Counted from the stretch's first letter, positions 51,868-61,224 are shown. The stretch is 64,000 nt of DNA from Streptomyces sp. GQFP (GCF_021545335.1 NZ_CP089312.1:186001-250000); one strand, 5' to 3'. A program made the numbers and translations. The notes: generated from the letters alone by a model not told the origin.

Positions 51868-53169
51868 TCAGACGCGGTAGCGGCGCAGCGCCGGCATCGC
51901 GGCCGCCAGGGCCAGGGTGACGGCGACGACCAGGAGTCCGCCGCCGGCGACGGCCGTGCGGGTGCCCAGGGCGGATGCCGTGGTGCCGTGCAGCAGGTCG
52001 GCCAGACGGGGACCGCCCACGACGACCACCGTGAAGACACCCTGCATCCGGCCGCGCATCTCGTCGGTCGCCGCCGACAGCAGGATCGCCACCCGGAAGA
52101 CGCTGGAGACCATGTCGGCGACCCCGGCGGCGACCAGGAACGCCACCGCCACCCACAGGCTGGTGCTCAGCCCGAAGCCCGTGATCGCCAGACCCCACGC
52201 GACGACCGCCCCGATCACCATCCAGCCGTGCCGCCGCGCCCGCGAGAAGGTGCCGGAGAACAGGCCGCCGACCACCGCGCCCACGGGGATCGCCGCGAAC
52301 ATCAGCCCGAGGGCGAGTCCCTCCCCGTAAGGGGCGTACGTCTGGGCGGCGAGCTGTGGGAACAGGGCGCGGGGCATGCCGAAGACCATGGCGACGATGT
52401 CCGCGAGGAAGGACAGCAGGAGCACCGTGTGCAGGGCGATGTAGCGGAATCCGGCCAGGACCTCCCGTGCGCCCGCCTTCCGGGAGGCCGCAGGGCCCGG
52501 CGGGAGTGCGGGGAGCCGTACGACGGACCACAGGGTGACGCAGAGGGCGAGCGCGTCGATCAGATACAGCTCGGCGAGGCCGACGACGGGTATGAGGGTG
52601 CCGGCGAGCAGCGGTCCCGCGACCAGGCCGGTCTGCATGACGGTCGTGCCGAGGGCGTTGGCGGCGGCGAGTTCCTCCTGCGGGACCAGCTGGGCGACGA
52701 CGGCGCTGCGGGCCGGTGAGTTCAGGCCGAAGAATGCCTGCTGGAGGGCGAGCAGGACCATCAGGGTCGCCACCGAGTCGAGGCCGACGAGTGCCTGGAT
52801 CCAGAACAGCAGCGACGTGACGGCGATGCCGGCGTTGGTGATCAGCAGGAGCTTGCGGCGGTCCATGCTGTCGGCGACCGCGCCGCCCCACAGGGCGAAC
52901 ACGACCAGGGGCAGGAGTCCGGCGAGGCTCGCGTAGCCGACCCAGGCGGAGGAGCCGGTGATGTCGTAGATCTGTTTGGGCACGGCGACGGCGGTGAGCT
53001 GGCTGCCGACGGCGGTGACGGCGGTCGAGGACCACAGGCGGCGGTAGGCGGGGCGGCGCAGGGGCCGGGTGTCCATGGCCCAGCGGCGTCCGGCCGGACG
53101 GGGCTCGGCCGTCGGGGTCTTCGGCTGGGAGTCCTCGTCGCTGCCGGTACTGCTCTCGCTGGGGTCCAC
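51868..53169 (-). CDS. MFS exporter (EntS-like, 12 TM)
   Basis: A 433-residue MFS protein with a 40-residue hydrophilic N-terminus followed by 12 predicted helices; ALWGGAVADSMDRRKLLLIT is the MFS motif between helices 2 and 3. The pattern RPAYRRLWSSTAVTAVGSQL is common in the enterobactin exporter/multidrug group. GTG 53169 is the start. It is in tail-to-tail order with the CNB gene and is followed upstream by a TetR gene on the same strand with a 33-bp gap (TetR ends at 53203), so TetR and exporter may be cotranscribed. Confidence 0.9.
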   Translation of the reverse strand: MDPSESSTGSDEDSQPKTPTAEPRPAGRRWAMDTRPLRRPAYRRLWSSTAVTAVGSQLTAVAVPKQIYDITGSSAWVGYASLAGLLPLVVFALWGGAVADSMDRRKLLLITNAGIAVTSLLFWIQALVGLDSVATLMVLLALQQAFFGLNSPARSAVVAQLVPQEELAAANALGTTVMQTGLVAGPLLAGTLIPVVGLAELYLIDALALCVTLWSVVRLPALPPGPAASRKAGAREVLAGFRYIALHTVLLLSFLADIVAMVFGMPRALFPQLAAQTYAPYGEGLALGLMFAAIPVGAVVGGLFSGTFSRARRHGWMVIGAVVAWGLAITGFGLSTSLWVAVAFLVAAGVADMVSSVFRVAILLSAATDEMRGRMQGVFTVVVVGGPRLADLLHGTTASALGTRTAVAGGGLLVVAVTLALAAAMPALRRYRV

Positions 53170-53202
53170 TGATGTCCTGGTTGCTAGTTACATCCAATCG
53201 GC

Positions 53203-53943
53203 TCAGCTTTCAATATCACAGGTCCCGCAGGGGCTGCCGGGGTCTTCCGCGGCGAGCGTCCGGGCGGCGCTGTCCAGCAGCATGTCGAGGGCGGTCGGAT
53301 AGGCGCTGGCGACCATGCGGGCGGCCAGCAGCGGGGCCGCCTCGGCGATGCGCGGGTGGGTGCTGCGGGGCAGGCGGGCGTAGGTCGAGCGCCACATGTC
53401 CTCGTCGGCGGTGAGGCTGGCGCGCGGCAGGGCCAGGGAGGCGGCGTCGAGGGCGGCGAAGGCCAGCGTCTGGTCGATGAAGGCGTGGTAGATCCGTACG
53501 GTCTCCGGCAGCGGGAAGCCGGCCGTGCGCAGGACGTCGAGGATGGCCTCGTCGGCGGCCAGTTCGTTGGCGCGGCCCGTGACCCGGCTGGCAGTCAGGA
53601 CGGCGGCCTGCGGATGGCCGACGTACACGGCGTGGATGCGCAGCCCGATGGCCCGCAGGTCCGGCAGCCACTCCCCCGTGGGCTGCCAGCCGTGGAGTGC
53701 CTGGCCGATGAGGGCGTCGCCGATGGCGAGGGTCAGGTCGTCCATGCCGCGGAAGTAGCGGTAGAGGGTGCTGGGGTCGGCGTCCAGGGCGAGGCCGAGG
53801 CGGCGGGCGGTGAGGCCGGCGCTGCCGTGTTCGCGGAGCATGCGCAGGGCGGTGTCGACGATCAGCCGCTCGGACAGCACGGTGCCGCTTCTGGTGGGGC
53901 GGCGGCGCCGTCGTTTCTCCTCCGGTACCACCGGTTTCGGCAT
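53203..53943 (-). CDS. TetR-family regulator
   Basis: A 246-residue TetR protein of the TetR_C/AcrR type. A basic N-terminal segment (KRRRRRPTRSG) precedes the helix-turn-helix LTARRLGLALDADPSTLYRY. ATG 53943 follows CGGAGGCG. It is divergent from the saccharopine-dehydrogenase-like gene over 160 bp with an inverted repeat CCAACGCC/GGCGTTGG, and upstream of an exporter gene. It may control both sides. Confidence 0.88.
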   Translation of the reverse strand: MPKPVVPEEKRRRRRPTRSGTVLSERLIVDTALRMLREHGSAGLTARRLGLALDADPSTLYRYFRGMDDLTLAIGDALIGQALHGWQPTGEWLPDLRAIGLRIHAVYVGHPQAAVLTASRVTGRANELAADEAILDVLRTAGFPLPETVRIYHAFIDQTLAFAALDAASLALPRASLTADEDMWRSTYARLPRSTHPRIAEAAPLLAARMVASAYPTALDMLLDSAARTLAAEDPGSPCGTCDIES

Positions 53944-53992
53944 GGTCGCTCGCCTCCGTGGTTCGTTCGTGGTCCGTTCGCGGGGTCTTATG

Positions 53993-54029
53993 CCAACGCC
54001 ATTGACCTTAGACGACGGCAGGGCGTTGG
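53993..54029. promoter_or_regulatory. Inverted repeat CCAACGCC-N21-GGCGTTGG
   Basis: Perfect 8-bp arms (53993-54000, 54022-54029) in the gap between the divergent TetR and dehydrogenase genes, about 50 bp from one start and 75 bp from the other. Candidate TetR operator. Confidence 0.45.
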
Positions 54030-54103
54030 ATCGGCGGACAACGGCATCGGAACCGCCGTAACCACCTGATCCTTCGAATCCTTCGTAAACAGGGAGTTTT
54101 GCC

Positions 54104-55321
54104 ATGCGTGTGCTGCTCGTGGGCGCCGGCGGGGTGGGGACCGCGATCACCCGGATCGCCGCCCGGCGCTCCTTCTTCGACCGGATGGTCGTGGCCGACT
54201 ACGACCCGGCGCGGGCCGAGGCGGCGGTCACGGCGCTCGGGGACGGGGACCGGTTCGTGGCGGAGCGGGTCGACGCGTCCGACGAGGGCGCGGTGGCGGA
54301 GCTGCTGGCCCGGCACGGGTGCGATGTGCTGCTCAACGCGACGGACCCGCGCTTCGTGATGCCGCTGTTCCGCGCGGCCCGCGCCGCCGGGGCCACCTAT
54401 GTCGACATGGCGATGTCCTTGTCGCGTCCGGATGCCGAGCGGCCGTACGAGGTGTGCGGGGTGAAGCTCGGCGACGAGCAGTTCGCGGCGGCGGACGAGT
54501 GGGCGAAGGCGGGTGCGCTGGCCATCGTCGGGATGGGCGTGGAGCCGGGCATGTCCGATGTGTTCGCCCGGCACGCCGCCGACGAACTCTTCGACGAGAT
54601 CGAGGAGATCGGCATCCGCGACGGAGCGAACCTCACCGTCGACGGCTACGACTTCGCGCCGTCCTTCAGCATCTGGACGACGATCGAGGAGTGCCTCAAC
54701 CCGCCGGTCGTCTACGAGTCCGGCCGGGGCTGGTTCACCACGGAGCCCTTCAGCGAGCCGGAGGTGTTCGACTTCCCCGAGGGCATCGGCCCGGTGGAGT
54801 GCGTGAACGTGGAGCACGAGGAGGTGCTGCTCGTGCCGCGCTGGATCGACGCGCGCCGCGTCACCTTCAAGTACGGCCTGGGCGACGAGTTCATCCAGAC
54901 CCTCAAGACACTGCACCTGCTCGGCCTGGACCGCACCGACCCCGTGACCGTCCCGAGCACCTCAGGACCGGTCGCCGTGTCGCCCCGGGACGTCGTCGCC
55001 GCGTGTCTGCCCGACCCGGCGACGCTGGGCGAGCGCATGCACGGCAAGACCTGTGCGGGGACGTGGGTCAAGGGCACGAAGGACGGGGCGCCGCGCGAGG
55101 TGTACCTGTACCACGTGGTCGACAACCAGTGGTCCATGGCGGAGTACGGCTCCCAGGCGGTGGTGTGGCAGACGGCCGTCAATCCGGTCGTCGCCCTGGA
55201 ACTCGTCGCCACCGGCGCCTGGACCGGCTCGGGAGTCCTCGGCCCGGAGGCGTTCCCGGCCCGCCCCTTCCTGGACCTGCTGGAGGCGTACGGCTCGCCG
55301 TGGGGCATGCGCGAGCAGTGA
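54104..55321 (+). CDS. Saccharopine dehydrogenase-like NAD(P)-binding protein
   Basis: A 405-residue protein of the Lys9/saccharopine dehydrogenase superfamily. It begins MRVLLVGAGGVGTAITRIAA (Rossmann), has VVADYDPARAEAAV (Asp suggesting NAD) and DVLLNATDPRFVMPLFRAAR, then VGMGVEPGMSDVFARHAADE typical of the family. Relatives make carboxynorspermidine or act in lysine or opine metabolism; the substrate is not known here. The start ATG 54104 follows CAGGGAG. It is probably controlled by the divergent TetR protein. Confidence 0.87.
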   Translation: MRVLLVGAGGVGTAITRIAARRSFFDRMVVADYDPARAEAAVTALGDGDRFVAERVDASDEGAVAELLARHGCDVLLNATDPRFVMPLFRAARAAGATYVDMAMSLSRPDAERPYEVCGVKLGDEQFAAADEWAKAGALAIVGMGVEPGMSDVFARHAADELFDEIEEIGIRDGANLTVDGYDFAPSFSIWTTIEECLNPPVVYESGRGWFTTEPFSEPEVFDFPEGIGPVECVNVEHEEVLLVPRWIDARRVTFKYGLGDEFIQTLKTLHLLGLDRTDPVTVPSTSGPVAVSPRDVVAACLPDPATLGERMHGKTCAGTWVKGTKDGAPREVYLYHVVDNQWSMAEYGSQAVVWQTAVNPVVALELVATGAWTGSGVLGPEAFPARPFLDLLEAYGSPWGMREQ

Positions 55322-55323
55322 GG

Positions 55324-55354
55324 TGCCCTCCCCGGGCCGGAACCCGGGGAGGCA
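55324..55354. terminator. Bidirectional terminator between convergent genes
   Basis: CTCCCCGGG (55328-55336) and CCCGGGGAG (55343-55351) form a 9-bp stem with loop CCGGAA, extended by TGC/GCA pairs around a bulged C. It lies between the dehydrogenase stop (55321) and the peptidase stop (55361). Confidence 0.7.
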
Positions 55355-55360
55355 GGAGCC

Positions 55361-56785
55361 CTAGGGAGCGGACGGCTTGCCCTTCGTGCCGATCCAGGTC
55401 TTGAACAGCGAGTCCAGGTCCTTGCCGGAGACGTGCTCGGCGAGGGCGGTGAACTGGGCGGTCGTACCGTGACCGTTGCGGTGCTGTGCGGCCCAGGTGC
55501 GCAGGATCTTGAGGAACGCCGTGTCACCGACCGCTTGGCGGAGCTTGTGCAGGGCCATGGCGCCGCGCTGGTAGACGGGACTGCCGAAGATGTTCGCGCC
55601 GCTGCCCGGGTCGGCGGGCGGGAAGGACCACAGGTCGTCGCTCGCGGCCGTGGCGTACAGGCCGTCGAAGGTCTTCTGGGCGCTCGGGCCGCCGTGCTGT
55701 TCCGCGTACAGCCACTCCGTGTAGGTCGCGAAGCCCTCGTTGAGCCAGATGTCCTTCCAGCTGGTGAGCGTGACGGAGTCGCCGAACCACTGGTGTGCGC
55801 TCTCGTGGACGAGGGTGCTCAGGTCGGGTGCCTGGTCGTACACGGGACGGGTCTGTGTCTCGAGCGCGAAGCCGACCTGTGGGGCGCGGTCGACGATGGA
55901 TCCGGCGGCCTTGTACGGGTAGGGGCCGAAGAGCTTGGCCTCCCACTCCAGGACGGACGGCAGTTTCTTCAGTACGGGAGCGGCGGCAGCGGCCTCGCGG
56001 GGGTCGACGGCGTTGTAGACCTTGATGCCGCTCCGGGTGGTGTACTGCTCGACCTTGAACTTCCCGACCGTGGCCGTGGCCAGGTAGGCGGCCATCGGCT
56101 CGGACTGGCGCCAGCGGAAGGTGGTTTTGCCGCCGGCGGTCTTCTGGCCCAGGAAGACGCCGTTGGCGACCGCGGTGCGCCCCTGGGGGACGGTGATCGT
56201 GAAGTCGTACGAGGACTTGTCCTTGGGGTGGTTGTTGCCGGGGAACCAGCTCATGGAGCCCTGCGGCTCCCCCGCGACGAACACTCCGTCGTCGGTGGCG
56301 ATCCAGCCGTCCTTCGAGCCGTCCGGGTCGATGACCGCCTTGGGGACACCGCTGTAGGTGACGGCGACCTGGAAGGTCTGGTTCTTGTTCAGGGCGCGGC
56401 GCGGGCTGACGATCAGTTCCTGCCCGGAGCGCCGGAATCCCGCCTTGACGCGGTCGACGGTGAGGGCGGTGACCTTCAGGCCGCTGAGGTCGAGGTTGAA
56501 GCGGGTCAGCTTCTGGGTGGCGCGGACGGTGAGCACGGCCTTGCCGTCGAGGCGGCGGCTGGTGGGGTCGTAGCGGAGGTTCAGGTCGTAGTGGCCGACG
56601 TGATAGCCGCCGTTTCCGGACAGCGGGAAGTACGGGTCCCCGACACCGGAGCTGCCGGTCGTCGCGGCTCCCGCCGGTCCGGCGGCGGCCAGCAGGGCCG
56701 CGAGGGCGACGGGCACGGTCGCGAGGACCGCGTCCCGGCGGAGGACCGCGGTGCGTGTGCCGGAGTACTTCCTGGGGGGTCTCAC
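55361..56785 (-). CDS. Secreted M1-family metallopeptidase
   Basis: A 474-residue zinc peptidase. A Sec signal (about residues 1-40: VLATVPVALAALLAAAGPAG, then AA) directs export. The zinc site is H327-ESA-H331 (LVHESAHQWFGDS) with Glu350 in IWLNEGFATY, 18 residues after the motif, as in aminopeptidase N. The exopeptidase motif GxMEN is replaced by GFALETQTR. It lacks the C-terminal ERAP-like domain, as do many Streptomyces secreted M1 proteins. The start is GTG 56785 with TAGGAG upstream. Confidence 0.92.
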   Translation of the reverse strand: MRPPRKYSGTRTAVLRRDAVLATVPVALAALLAAAGPAGAATTGSSGVGDPYFPLSGNGGYHVGHYDLNLRYDPTSRRLDGKAVLTVRATQKLTRFNLDLSGLKVTALTVDRVKAGFRRSGQELIVSPRRALNKNQTFQVAVTYSGVPKAVIDPDGSKDGWIATDDGVFVAGEPQGSMSWFPGNNHPKDKSSYDFTITVPQGRTAVANGVFLGQKTAGGKTTFRWRQSEPMAAYLATATVGKFKVEQYTTRSGIKVYNAVDPREAAAAAPVLKKLPSVLEWEAKLFGPYPYKAAGSIVDRAPQVGFALETQTRPVYDQAPDLSTLVHESAHQWFGDSVTLTSWKDIWLNEGFATYTEWLYAEQHGGPSAQKTFDGLYATAASDDLWSFPPADPGSGANIFGSPVYQRGAMALHKLRQAVGDTAFLKILRTWAAQHRNGHGTTAQFTALAEHVSGKDLDSLFKTWIGTKGKPSAP

Positions 56786-56945
56786 GCCAGCTCCTACGGT
56801 GTTGGGTCTGATCATCTTCAGGCTTTTCACCCTAGAGGCGCCACCGCACGGAATCCTCCCCCTTTTGGTCAAGTTGCGAGCCCCGGCGACCGACCGCATC
56901 ATTCTTTCGGCCAGTGCACCCGTATCTCCCAGCCGGAGGCCGCTC

Positions 56946-57311
56946 GTGACCGTCCGTGTCCGCCGCGTCTACGACCCTCCCGAGCCGGACGACGGCGTAC
57001 GCGTCCTGGTCGACCGGCTGTGGCCGCGCGGCCTGTCCAAGGACGCGGCGCAAGTCGACGAGTGGCCGAAGGCGCTCACCCCGTCGACCGAGCTGCGCCG
57101 CTGGTACCACGCCCAGGAAGCCGACGCGTACGAGGAGTTCCGGCGCCGGTACGAGGCGGAGCTGGCCGCACCTGAGGCGGCCGAGCCCCTCGACGCGCTG
57201 CGCGAACTGGCCGCCAAGGGCCCCGTGACGCTCGTGAGCGCCACCAAGTCCCTTGAGCGGAGCCATGCTTCGGTACTGGTCGAGCTGCTGACGTCCGGCG
57301 CCGAACCCTAG
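56946..57311 (+). CDS. DUF488-family protein
   Basis: A 121-residue protein with the DUF488 pattern VRRVYDPPEPDDGVRVLVDR followed by LWPRGLSKD, and WYHAQEADAYEEFRRRYEAE, ending PVTLVSATKSLERSHASVL. Function of the family is unclear. The start is GTG 56946 behind GGAGG. Its last four bases overlap the convergent FAD enzyme gene. Confidence 0.88.
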   Translation: MTVRVRRVYDPPEPDDGVRVLVDRLWPRGLSKDAAQVDEWPKALTPSTELRRWYHAQEADAYEEFRRRYEAELAAPEAAEPLDALRELAAKGPVTLVSATKSLERSHASVLVELLTSGAEP

Positions 57312-58981
57312 GCCGTCGCCCGCGCCGCCGCCCGGCCCGCAGCGCGGCCCGAGAAGAGGCAGCCGCCGAGGAAGGTGCCCTCCAGGGCGTTGTAGCCGTG
57401 TACGCCACCGCCGCCGAAGCCCGCCACCTCGCCCGCCGCGTACAGGCCCTCGACGGGTTCGCCCGTCGCGCCCAGCGCGCGTGAGTCGAGGTCCGTCTGG
57501 ATGCCGCCGAGGGTCTTGCGGGTGAGGGTGTGCAGTCTGACGCCGATGAGCGGGCCGGCCTCGGGGTCGAGGATGCGGTGCGGGGTGGCGGTGCGGCCGA
57601 GCCGGTCGCCGATGTAGCGGCGGGAGTTGCGGATTCCCTGGATCTGGGCGTCCTTGCTGTACGGGTTGGCGATCTGGAGGTCGCGGGCCTCGATCTGGCG
57701 GCGCACCTGGGCCGTGTCGAGCAGCGGCTTGTCCGTCAACCCGTTCATCTTCCCGATGAGTTGGTCGAGGTTGTCGGCGACCACGAAGTCCGCGCCGTGC
57801 TTCACGAAGTCGGCCACCGGGCCGGGGGCGCCCTTACCCAGGATGCGCTCCTTGAGGAACGCCTTACGGTTCTTGGCCGTGATGTCGGGGTTCTGCTCGG
57901 AGCCCGAGAGCGCGAACTCCTTCTCGATGATCCGCTGGGTGAGGATGAACCAGGAGTGGTCGTGCTCGGCGAGATCCTCGGTGGTGCGCAGGTACTTGAG
58001 GGTGCCGAGGGTGTCGTACCCGGGCAGGCAGGGGTCCGGGAGGCGGCGGCCGAGCGCGTCGAACCACATGGAGGACGGGCCGGGCAGGATGCGGATGCCG
58101 TGTCCTGGCCAGATCGGGTTCCAGTTCTGGATGCCCTCGGTGTAGTGCCACATGCGGTCGCGGTTGACCAGCCGGACGCCGGCCTCGGCGCTGATGTCGA
58201 GCATGCGGCCGTCGACGTAGGCGGGCACACCGGTGACCATGTTGGCCGGTGCCGTGCCGAGGCGTTCGGGCCAGTACTGGCGCACGATGTCGTGGTTGGC
58301 GCCGATGCCGCCGGTGGTGACGATCACGGCCTGGGCGGTGAGTTCGAAGTCGCCGATCCGGTCGCGGTTGGACGCCACTCCGCGCGGTGAGGTGTCCTCG
58401 GCGAGGACCGTGCCGCCTACCCCGCGCACGGCGCCGTCCGTGACGACGAGTTCGTCGACCTGGTGGCGGTGGTAGAAGGTCAGGAGTCCGGCGCGGGAGG
58501 CTTGTTTGGCGCTGAGCACGAAGGGCTCGACAACACCCGTTCCGGTGCCCCAGGAGACGTGGAAACGGGGTACGGAGTTGCCGTGGCCGTGGGCGCGCAG
58601 GTCGCCGCGCTCCGCCCAGCCGACCGTCGGCAGGAACGAGATGCCGTGCCCGGCGAGCCAGGACCGCTTCTCCCCCGCCGCGAACTCGACATAGGCGCGC
58701 GCCCATTTGACCGCCCAGGAGTCCTCGTCGTCGACGCGGTCGAACTGGGCGCTGCCCTGCCAGTCGCTCCAGGCGAGGTCGAAGGAGTCCTTGATGCCGA
58801 CGCGCCGCTGCTCGGGCGAGTCGACGAGGAACAACCCGCCGAAGGACCAGAAGGCCTGCCCGCCGAGGTTGGCGGCGTTCTCCTGGTCGACGAGTGCGAC
58901 CCGCCGGCCCTTGCTGGTCAGCTCGTGTGCCGCGACCAGTCCGGCGAGGCCGGCTCCGACGACGATGACGTCCGCATCCAT
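57308..58981 (-). CDS. FAD-binding dehydrogenase (KstD-like)
   Basis: A 557-residue flavoprotein of the succinate dehydrogenase/fumarate reductase flavoprotein-like superfamily, often annotated as 3-ketosteroid-delta-1-dehydrogenase. The FAD motif is DVIVVGAGLAGLVAAHEL, with VIVTTGGIGANHDIVRQYWP in the middle and GLYAAGEVAGFGGGGVHGYN near the C-terminus. The substrate is uncertain; FAD binding is clear. It follows the TetR gene on the same strand with 17 bp between, so the two form an operon whose control site is at 59665-59679. Confidence 0.9.
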   Translation of the reverse strand: MDADVIVVGAGLAGLVAAHELTSKGRRVALVDQENAANLGGQAFWSFGGLFLVDSPEQRRVGIKDSFDLAWSDWQGSAQFDRVDDEDSWAVKWARAYVEFAAGEKRSWLAGHGISFLPTVGWAERGDLRAHGHGNSVPRFHVSWGTGTGVVEPFVLSAKQASRAGLLTFYHRHQVDELVVTDGAVRGVGGTVLAEDTSPRGVASNRDRIGDFELTAQAVIVTTGGIGANHDIVRQYWPERLGTAPANMVTGVPAYVDGRMLDISAEAGVRLVNRDRMWHYTEGIQNWNPIWPGHGIRILPGPSSMWFDALGRRLPDPCLPGYDTLGTLKYLRTTEDLAEHDHSWFILTQRIIEKEFALSGSEQNPDITAKNRKAFLKERILGKGAPGPVADFVKHGADFVVADNLDQLIGKMNGLTDKPLLDTAQVRRQIEARDLQIANPYSKDAQIQGIRNSRRYIGDRLGRTATPHRILDPEAGPLIGVRLHTLTRKTLGGIQTDLDSRALGATGEPVEGLYAAGEVAGFGGGGVHGYNALEGTFLGGCLFSGRAAGRAAARATA

Positions 58982-58998
58982 GGCGACCGTTCCCTTTC

Positions 58999-59640
58999 TC
59001 ATTCGCCGCTGCGCGCGGCCGGGTTGTCGCTGCCGTGGGTGAGCAGTGCGGTGAGCAGCTGCCCCAGCCACACGCGCGCGTGCTCGACGTCCTTGTCGAG
59101 CAGCAGTTGGGTCGTGACCCCGTCGTACGCGGCGATCACCGCGTGGGCTGCGCCCTCGGCGTCGCCTAGTACGGCGGGCAGTTCGGTGTGTCCGGTGGCC
59201 CGGGCGAGCCGGTCCGCGATGGCTCCCCGGAGGCGCTCGCGGTGTTCCAGGAGGGTCTGGGCGACGGCTGGGGACCTGGCCGCGTGGACCAGGAAGTCGG
59301 TCTTGACCAGCAGCCAGTCCAGGTCGAGCAGCAGGACCTCGGTGACCCGGTCGACGGCGGCGGGCACGTCGAGGTCCGGGCCGTCCAGGGCGAGCGCGCC
59401 CGCGACCTGGTCGGCGATCAGACCGGCGCGCTCCCCGTAGAGGGCGAAGAACAGCTCGTCGAGGCTGTCGAAGTTCGAGTAGAAGGCGCCTCTGCTGTAG
59501 CCGGCGGCCTCGCAGACCTCCTCGATGGAGACCCGCCCGAACCCCTTCGCGGCGAACACCACGAACGCGGCCTCCAGCAGATTGGCGCGCGTGCGGACCC
59601 GGCGCCTGGTCACGCGCCCTGTCGTTCCCTCGACCGCCAT
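58999..59640 (-). CDS. TetR-family regulator of the KstD-like gene
   Basis: A 213-residue TetR protein (VSIEEVCEAAGYSRGAFYSN recognition helix, then FDSLDELFFALYGERAGLIA). ATG 59640 follows AACGGAGG. It forms an operon with the FAD enzyme and is divergent from the AlkB-like gene. The perfect palindrome ATGTATC-C-GATACAT lies 25 bp upstream and is the obvious site for autoregulation. Confidence 0.9.
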   Translation of the reverse strand: MAVEGTTGRVTRRRVRTRANLLEAAFVVFAAKGFGRVSIEEVCEAAGYSRGAFYSNFDSLDELFFALYGERAGLIADQVAGALALDGPDLDVPAAVDRVTEVLLLDLDWLLVKTDFLVHAARSPAVAQTLLEHRERLRGAIADRLARATGHTELPAVLGDAEGAAHAVIAAYDGVTTQLLLDKDVEHARVWLGQLLTALLTHGSDNPAARSGE

Positions 59641-59664
59641 CCCGGACCTCCGTTCGATACGGGA

Positions 59665-59689
59665 ATGTATCCGATACATCCATGTATCC
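59665..59689. promoter_or_regulatory. TetR operator ATGTATC-C-GATACAT plus extra half-site
   Basis: Perfect 15-bp palindrome at 59665-59679, followed by another ATGTATCC half-site at 59682-59689. It lies between divergent TetR and AlkB-like genes, in AT-rich DNA. Confidence 0.7.
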
Positions 59690-59765
59690 AAAGGGGTCGG
59701 GAAGGACGAGATCTCGCCACCCGCAAATAAGAACACATATTCGAATAGCGGAGTACGCTGACCCC

Positions 59766-60395
59766 ATGACCGCGCACCTCCAAGGTTCCCTCTTCGACCA
59801 GACCGACGAGCTGCGGCTCGGTGCGCTGACCGGGATGCGCCGTACACCGCTCGGTCACGGCGCCTGGATCGACGAACTGCCCGGCTGGCTCGGCGGCGCC
59901 GACGCCCTGTTCGAACAGTTGGCCGCCGAGGTCCCCTGGCGGGCCGAGCGCCGCAAGATGTACGACCAGGTCGTGGACGTACCCCGGCTGCTGGCCTTCT
60001 ACGGCGAGGGGGACGAACTGCCGCACCCGGTGCTGGCCCGCGCGCGGGACGCGCTCGGCGCGCACTACGCCGCCGAACTCGGGGAGCCGTTCACCACGGC
60101 CGGGCTCTGCTACTACCGCGACGGACGGGACAGCGTCGCCTGGCACGGGGACCGGTTCGGGCGTGGTGCGCGGGAGGACACCATGGTCGCGATCCTCTCC
60201 GTGGGCGCACCGCGCGACCTGCTGCTGCGGCCGATGCGCGGCGGCGGCGAGACGGTACGGCGTCCGCTGGGGCACGGTGACCTGATCGTGATGGGCGGCT
60301 CCTGCCAGCGGACCTGGGAGCACGCCGTACCCAAGAGCGCGCGGGCCACGGGTCCGCGGATCAGCGTCCAGTTCCGGCCGCACGGGGTGCAGTAG
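59766..60395 (+). CDS. AlkB-like 2-oxoglutarate/Fe(II) dioxygenase
   Basis: A 209-residue dioxygenase of the AlkB family, which demethylates alkylated nucleic acid bases. The iron ligands are the HxD of SVAWHGDRFGRG and the His of WEHAVPKS; the 2-oxoglutarate Arg lies in ISVQFRPHG. CYYRDGRDSVAWHGD matches the AlkB core. The start is ATG 59766; the ribosome site is weak. Its divergent position from the TetR gene suggests shared control. Confidence 0.9.
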   Translation: MTAHLQGSLFDQTDELRLGALTGMRRTPLGHGAWIDELPGWLGGADALFEQLAAEVPWRAERRKMYDQVVDVPRLLAFYGEGDELPHPVLARARDALGAHYAAELGEPFTTAGLCYYRDGRDSVAWHGDRFGRGAREDTMVAILSVGAPRDLLLRPMRGGGETVRRPLGHGDLIVMGGSCQRTWEHAVPKSARATGPRISVQFRPHGVQ

Positions 60396-60483
60396 GACAA
60401 CAGGGGTCCGCCCGGTGGTGATCCACTCCGGCGCCGTCTGCTTTGCTGTGCGTCATCCGGCAGCGAAGCAGAACGGGAAGATC

Positions 60484-61224
60484 ATGCGGGCAGACGTCCA
60501 GCAAGTCGCCGATGGCATTTACCTCGTGCACGGAAGCAACACCAACTGGGTGATCCTCAGCGAGGGGGACGCCGTCACCCTGATAGACACGGGGTACCCC
60601 GGCGACCGACAGCTGGTGCTCGACTCGCTTTCCCAGGTGGGGAGTTCACCGGAGGCGGTCACGGCGATACTCGTGACGCACGCCCACAACGACCACATCG
60701 GCTCGGCCGAGTACCTGCGCTCCACGTACGGCACGCCGGTGCTCACGCACGAGGCCGAAGTGCCGCACGCGCGGCGGGACTTCCTGCACCAGGTGAGCGT
60801 CGGGGACGTGCTGAAGAACGGGTGGCGGCCCGGTGTACTGCCGTGGGCGGTGCACGCGATCCGCTCCGGCGGTACGGCGCAGGTGCCGGTCATCGAGCCG
60901 CAGCCGTTCCCGGAGGTGCTCGACCTGCCGGGCGGGCCCGTGCCCGTGCACACGCCCGGGCACACCGACGGGCACTGCGCGTTCCTTCTGCCCGACGCCG
61001 GGGTCGTGGTCTCGGGCGACGCGCTGGTCAGCGGGCACCCGACGTCCCGGCTCAAGGGCCCGCAACTGCTGCCCGACATGTTCCACCGCGAGCGCGCCCG
61101 TGCCGTGGCCTCGCTGGACTTGCTGGAGGGACTCGCGGCTGACGTCGTACTCCCCGGGCATGGTCCCGTGCACCACGGGAGCGTGCGGGAGGCCGCCGGG
61201 CAGGCGCGGGAGCGGGCCCTGTGA
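60484..61224 (+). CDS. MBL-fold metallohydrolase
   Basis: A 246-residue metallo-beta-lactamase-fold enzyme. The metal motif is THAHNDHIGSAEYL (HxHxDH), with further ligands in PVHTPGHTDGHCAF, VVSGDALVSG (Asp) and VLPGHGPVHHG (His). It probably hydrolyses a thioester, lactone or similar compound. ATG 60484 lies after GGGAAG. No close operon partner. Confidence 0.9.
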   Translation: MRADVQQVADGIYLVHGSNTNWVILSEGDAVTLIDTGYPGDRQLVLDSLSQVGSSPEAVTAILVTHAHNDHIGSAEYLRSTYGTPVLTHEAEVPHARRDFLHQVSVGDVLKNGWRPGVLPWAVHAIRSGGTAQVPVIEPQPFPEVLDLPGGPVPVHTPGHTDGHCAFLLPDAGVVVSGDALVSGHPTSRLKGPQLLPDMFHRERARAVASLDLLEGLAADVVLPGHGPVHHGSVREAAGQARERAL

